DNA from: Pisaster brevispinus
Lineage: Eukaryota; Echinodermata; Asteroidea; Forcipulatida; Asteriidae
DNA length: 64,000 nt
Assembly: GCA_023634235.1 (NCBI GenBank)
Contig: JAMKCF010000003.1
Span: forward strand, 11,316,742-11,380,741
Direction of reading: 5' to 3'
The position numbers and the translations under genes are program-made. The notes below the pieces were generated by a model, which saw only the letters and a list, made by a program, of their open reading frames with translations, did not search any database and had not been told where the DNA came from. This document shows positions 62,101 through 64,000 of this stretch, piece after piece (position 1 is the stretch's first letter; each line of letters begins with the position of its first letter).

Positions 62101-62623
62101 CCATATGCCTTGGAAAGTACAAGGTCACTCTTTTTGCAAACAAAGGCTTCAAGGTCTATTTTTATTGTTATTTAGATTAAACCAAGTGGCATAGCCAGGG
62201 GGGGCCCCCTCCCCCCACAAATTTCCAGTGCCCCCAGGTGCCCCCACGAACAAAACGCGATAGTGCTCACAAAAAGAAAAAGAACTGGCAAAAAAGAGGA
62301 AAATGCATGTTTGAATAATCTAACGGTGGCGATTGGGATCGCTCCCGTGGCCACAAAATGCCAGGAACTTAAAAAGATTGTGGCCCCTGCACCACCCCCT
62401 TCCAAAATAACAGCATGACCCCCACCACTGACAAATCCATTCCCCCTGGGCCCCCAACTTAAAAAGCAATGCCCCCCCCCCCACCAAAAAGTCCTGGCTA
62501 CTCCGTTGAATAAACAGACTCTCTACCTTTACTAGCATCACTTGCATAGGTCCTTGGCATCTCTTTACCACAAATTGCATAGGTTCTCTGCTTTCTGCAG
62601 CGGCAGCGTACAAATACCTCCAT
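52660..62623 (-). CDS. PISD: Phosphatidylserine decarboxylase proenzyme, whole gene
   Basis: The enzyme converts phosphatidylserine to phosphatidylethanolamine, in animals at the mitochondrial inner membrane. Seven exons (62527-62623, 61563-61759, 57968-58204, 56799-56942, 55186-55330, 54379-54539, 52660-52911) join in phase to 410 residues, close to the human protein. Visible features: a basic N-terminal region suited to mitochondrial targeting, a membrane segment ([17 protein letters not shown], about 68-84), [17 protein letters not shown] (exon 3), [11 protein letters not shown] (Asp182), [16 protein letters not shown] (His256 and His259), [16 protein letters not shown], and LGST with Ser379. 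In this family the serine becomes the pyruvoyl group after self-cleavage, and the Asp/His/Ser set drives processing. The gene has an alternative first exon at 59256-59633, a GC donor in intron 5, and a partly duplicated exon 3. Identification is firm; the true start may lie further upstream. Confidence 0.95.
53531..54237. mobile_element. Second pogo/Tigger-like element, in PISD intron 6
   Basis: The ends cagttgactcttgttaat and attaacgagagtcgactg match the 19671-20392 copy in the same orientation. The left flank is TA; the right flank has decayed to CA. No transposase is present. Confidence 0.85.
54379..54539 (-). CDS. PISD: PISD exon 6
   Basis: The acceptor is ttctgccctcgcag and the donor is gatgag|gtgagg. 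It encodes [40 protein letters not shown] and [13 protein letters not shown], among the most conserved blocks of the enzyme core. Confidence 0.97.
55186..55330 (-). CDS. PISD: PISD exon 5, DYHRFHSP motif
   Basis: The acceptor is attgtccattttag. The exon encodes [16 protein letters not shown], then [20 protein letters not shown] and [11 protein letters not shown]. It ends with one base of the Gly codon that exon 6 completes. The only position that keeps the frame places the intron start at cccag|gctagt, a GC donor; the nearby GT positions leave an in-frame TAG. Confidence 0.95.
56501..56693. repeat. Near-intact MITE, 193 bp, in PISD intron 4
   Basis: This is the best palindromic example of the family: it begins gggcccaatttcatagagct, then gcttaagcag, and ends with the reverse complement ctaagcagctctatgaaatt, then gggccc. 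The interior matches other copies (ggataccaagtac, ggctggtaacctta). Confidence 0.85.
56799..56942 (-). CDS. PISD: PISD exon 4, SPCDG motif
   Basis: The acceptor is cccattttcaccatcag and the donor is gatgag|gtaaga; 48 codons, phase 0. It encodes [18 protein letters not shown], then [20 protein letters not shown]. The Asp of SP-x-DG is the conserved acidic residue of the family. Confidence 0.97.
57968..58204 (-). CDS. PISD: PISD exon 3
   Basis: The acceptor is attttgtatttccag and the donor is tctctc|gtaagt; 79 codons, phase 0 at both ends. It encodes [52 protein letters not shown] and [12 protein letters not shown]. The FFRRELKPG run is a hallmark of this enzyme family. Confidence 0.97.
58636..58748 (-). 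pseudogene. Partial duplicate of PISD exon 3 within intron 2
   Basis: The sequence aaataggcttcctaag, then ggggtacgtccagactgtta and acttggccc copies 58101-58204 of exon 3 plus its acceptor edge. It has an extra C and many changes. In the exon 3 frame a TGA appears after seven codons, so it cannot replace exon 3. Confidence 0.85.
59256..59633 (-). CDS. PISD: Alternative PISD first exon (predicted)
   Basis: The frame starts at an ATG at 59633, in intron 2 on the PISD strand. It runs 126 codons to a near-consensus donor (acaaga|gtgagt) in phase 0, exactly the phase of exon 3. The product would be 438 residues with a different N terminus: hydrophobic [20 protein letters not shown] and LLELWYFIY, then [17 protein letters not shown], then an acidic Ser/Thr-rich linker. 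In mammals an alternative PISD first exon joins at the same point and gives an isoform with different targeting (lipid droplets reported). Without splicing, the frame ends 20 codons later (TAG at 59196). The region is more GC- and CpG-rich than its surroundings, which suits a second promoter. Confidence 0.6.
59640..61562. other. PISD intron 2, no further feature
   Basis: Intronic DNA between exon 2 and the alternative first exon. The plus-strand frame 60244-60534 ([20 protein letters not shown]) is open for 96 codons but matches nothing I recognise. CpG is enriched at about 59640-60060, upstream of the alternative first exon, where a promoter would be expected. Confidence 0.4.
61563..61759 (-). 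CDS. PISD: PISD exon 2, membrane anchor
   Basis: The acceptor is ttttcccatgcag and the donor is ccatggcag|gtagtt. It encodes [16 protein letters not shown] and the hydrophobic [18 protein letters not shown], followed by a basic stretch ([10 protein letters not shown]). This matches the place and pattern of the anchor in vertebrate PISD. It ends in phase 0. Confidence 0.9.
62170..62515. repeat. G/C-rich dispersed repeat in PISD intron 1
   Basis: The reverse complement matches 39655-39905 (ggggtcatgctgttattttg, then gaagggggtggtgcagg and tgtgagcactat). It starts and ends with C or G runs. The minus-strand frames here are artefacts. Confidence 0.7.
62527..62623 (-). CDS. PISD: PISD exon 1 (main isoform)
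   Basis: ATG at 62623, then [20 protein letters not shown] and on to SDASK, rich in Arg/Lys/Cys. The donor is agtaaag|gtagag and the exon ends with one base of a split codon that exon 2 completes as Ala. Upstream in frame there is a TGA unless the segment is spliced: ttcccctgcag at about 62633 could be an acceptor, making this exon internal. Confidence 0.75.
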
Positions 62624-62654
62624 GACGATTTGCTGCAGGGGAAATATACATCAT

Positions 62655-64000
62655 TGCCTATCACTCAGTTGTTAATTTCATTTCCAAAAACGTTCAGGAA
62701 TTAAACTCTGTTAAAAGTAAAATCTTTACTCTGAAACTTATAATCACTCCATAATGTAACTTGCATTATTGCTTCATTGGACGTCAAGTTTCCCAGGGTT
62801 AAAAGTTGTAGGGTTAGACTGGCGTGGCTCAATCACTCTCAATTATGGGAAAGTCACAGATTTATCTCCTAAAATTAGGGCACTCCTTATTGATCCTACT
62901 AATGATCCACTTTTCCGACCAATCCCAGGGCTCCCTAGTCCCTACCCTACACACCTGGAACTACGACAATGAGGTCGAGGAAAAGTTTGTACAACCTCAG
63001 CCTGAAATTCCTAGTCCATATCACTCCAAACCCTGCCACAAAAAAACCCAATTTATTTTAAATAATATTTTTTTTACATTTGGCCAATAATGTTCAAATG
63101 TTGAAGAAAAAAAAGGGGGGGTCCAGTAACTCGGAACGAGAACAACCCCACATTATGATTATGAATGGGAAGACAGTTTCTTCCATACTTCAAAAAGATG
63201 GATTTCTATATAAGATGGGAACCCAAATTAAAATCAAACGTTTAATATGAACTCCTTTTTTAGCTCCACCCAGGTACATGTTGCTTTTGAAAAAATCCAG
63301 TTCTCTTTCATCATCATCACTTAGGCCTATCATTTTCAAAGTTTAATTTATTTGTTATTAAATTATTAATTAGGGCCCTTAAAAAAGGTTACTAAAATAC
63401 CCCATAGCTAAAAATCCGGGAAAAATTTCCGTATCCAGTCAGCCACCACTTTTTCATTCTTTATGAAATAAAATAGTATCTAATTTACTCAAATGAGATA
63501 TTCCTTTGGGTAAAAATGAGTGAAAAAGTGGTGGCAGGATACAAACATTTTTCCAAAATCTGACCTCAGTCTGAGCAAGAGCAAGGACTTGTATTGTAAG
63601 AAGCTACATCCTAAACATGTACACCCTAAATAACATTTACAATAAAATGAACGATGTAACGTTAGTCTTGCCTCATTCAATCATTCAATAACCTTTTTAA
63701 AAGTGTTTCGGCCTACCGCCGCCATGACCATGTCGTGTGTGTGTCACACCAGTCACACTGTCACTGTGTGTCACTGTGTGTACGCGTTTTATTAATTTGT
63801 AAAAATCATTTTAAATATTCCAGAATCCATTCAAAGGTAATAACACAGTTATCGTTAACATTGATTAAAATCACCATAGCTGATCATTATCATGGCACTA
63901 AATATTATTAAAGGCTTACAAAAATAAACATTCTTACCTAATAATTATGCAGAAATGTTTACAGTTCGAAGCATCAATGATCAATCAAGTGTTTCACGTG
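62655..64000. other. Upstream region of PISD
   Basis: Apart from the candidate start exon at 63.7 kb, no gene is seen. There is a gtgtgtgtcac repeat at about 63735-63780. The plus-strand frames at 62769-63090 have no recognisable content. Confidence 0.4.
63693..63725 (-). CDS. PISD: Candidate upstream PISD start exon
   Basis: An ATG in strong context (tggtcATGgcggcg) opens MAAVGRNTFKK. Two weak donors, gcggcg|gtaggc (63716) and aaaaag|gttatt (63692), both end in phase 0. Both join in frame to a possible acceptor (tatatttcccctgcag) just before QIVMEVF at about 62632. The basic, Ala-rich start suits a mitochondrial presequence. It is speculative without transcript data. Confidence 0.25.

Overview
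This is a window of animal nuclear DNA, AT-leaning and intron-rich. It is packed with short inverted-repeat elements, tRNA-derived SINEs and old LINE fragments, and has no bacterial-style operons. The abundant family that begins gggcccaatttcata and carries ctgcttaagcag near its end, together with many tacatgtacatg runs, suggests a marine deuterostome, most likely an echinoderm. That is inference from repeat style, not a search result.

The best-supported gene is phosphatidylserine decarboxylase (PISD) on the minus strand, 62.6 to 52.7 kb. Seven coding exons join in phase into a 410-residue protein with the LGST self-cleavage site in the last exon. A second in-phase first exon at 59.6-59.3 kb predicts a 438-residue isoform with a different N terminus. 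A very short candidate exon at 63.7 kb could extend the main isoform.

Other genes are partial. On the plus strand, 17.1-18.2 kb holds the last two exons of an acidic, coiled-coil protein. A possible small three-exon gene (about 119 residues) spans 29.5-40.1 kb; its middle exon has one extra base that breaks the frame. Some further exon-like pieces (21.9-23.1, 43.99, 48.6 kb) are recorded at low confidence.

Layout: 1-17 kb is repeat-rich DNA with SINEs, palindromic MITEs and a LINE tail nested in a DNA element. 19.7-20.4 kb is a pogo/Tigger-like element. 20.8-21.9 kb is CCA-rich low-complexity DNA. 23.8-27.0 kb is an inverted copy of 50.1-53.1 kb and carries a broken copy of the last PISD exon. 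29.5-41.2 kb holds LINE remains, a 2.7 kb region bounded by inverted repeats, a tandem MITE array, palindromes and AT-rich DNA. 42-48.9 kb is a block of duplications with a 78-bp minisatellite. 49-64 kb is dominated by PISD and its introns.

No undescribed multi-gene system was recognised. The most interesting signals are the PISD alternative first exon, the inverted duplication of its catalytic exon, a likely GC-AG intron, and a SINE insertion whose empty site is preserved in neighbouring paralogous copies.
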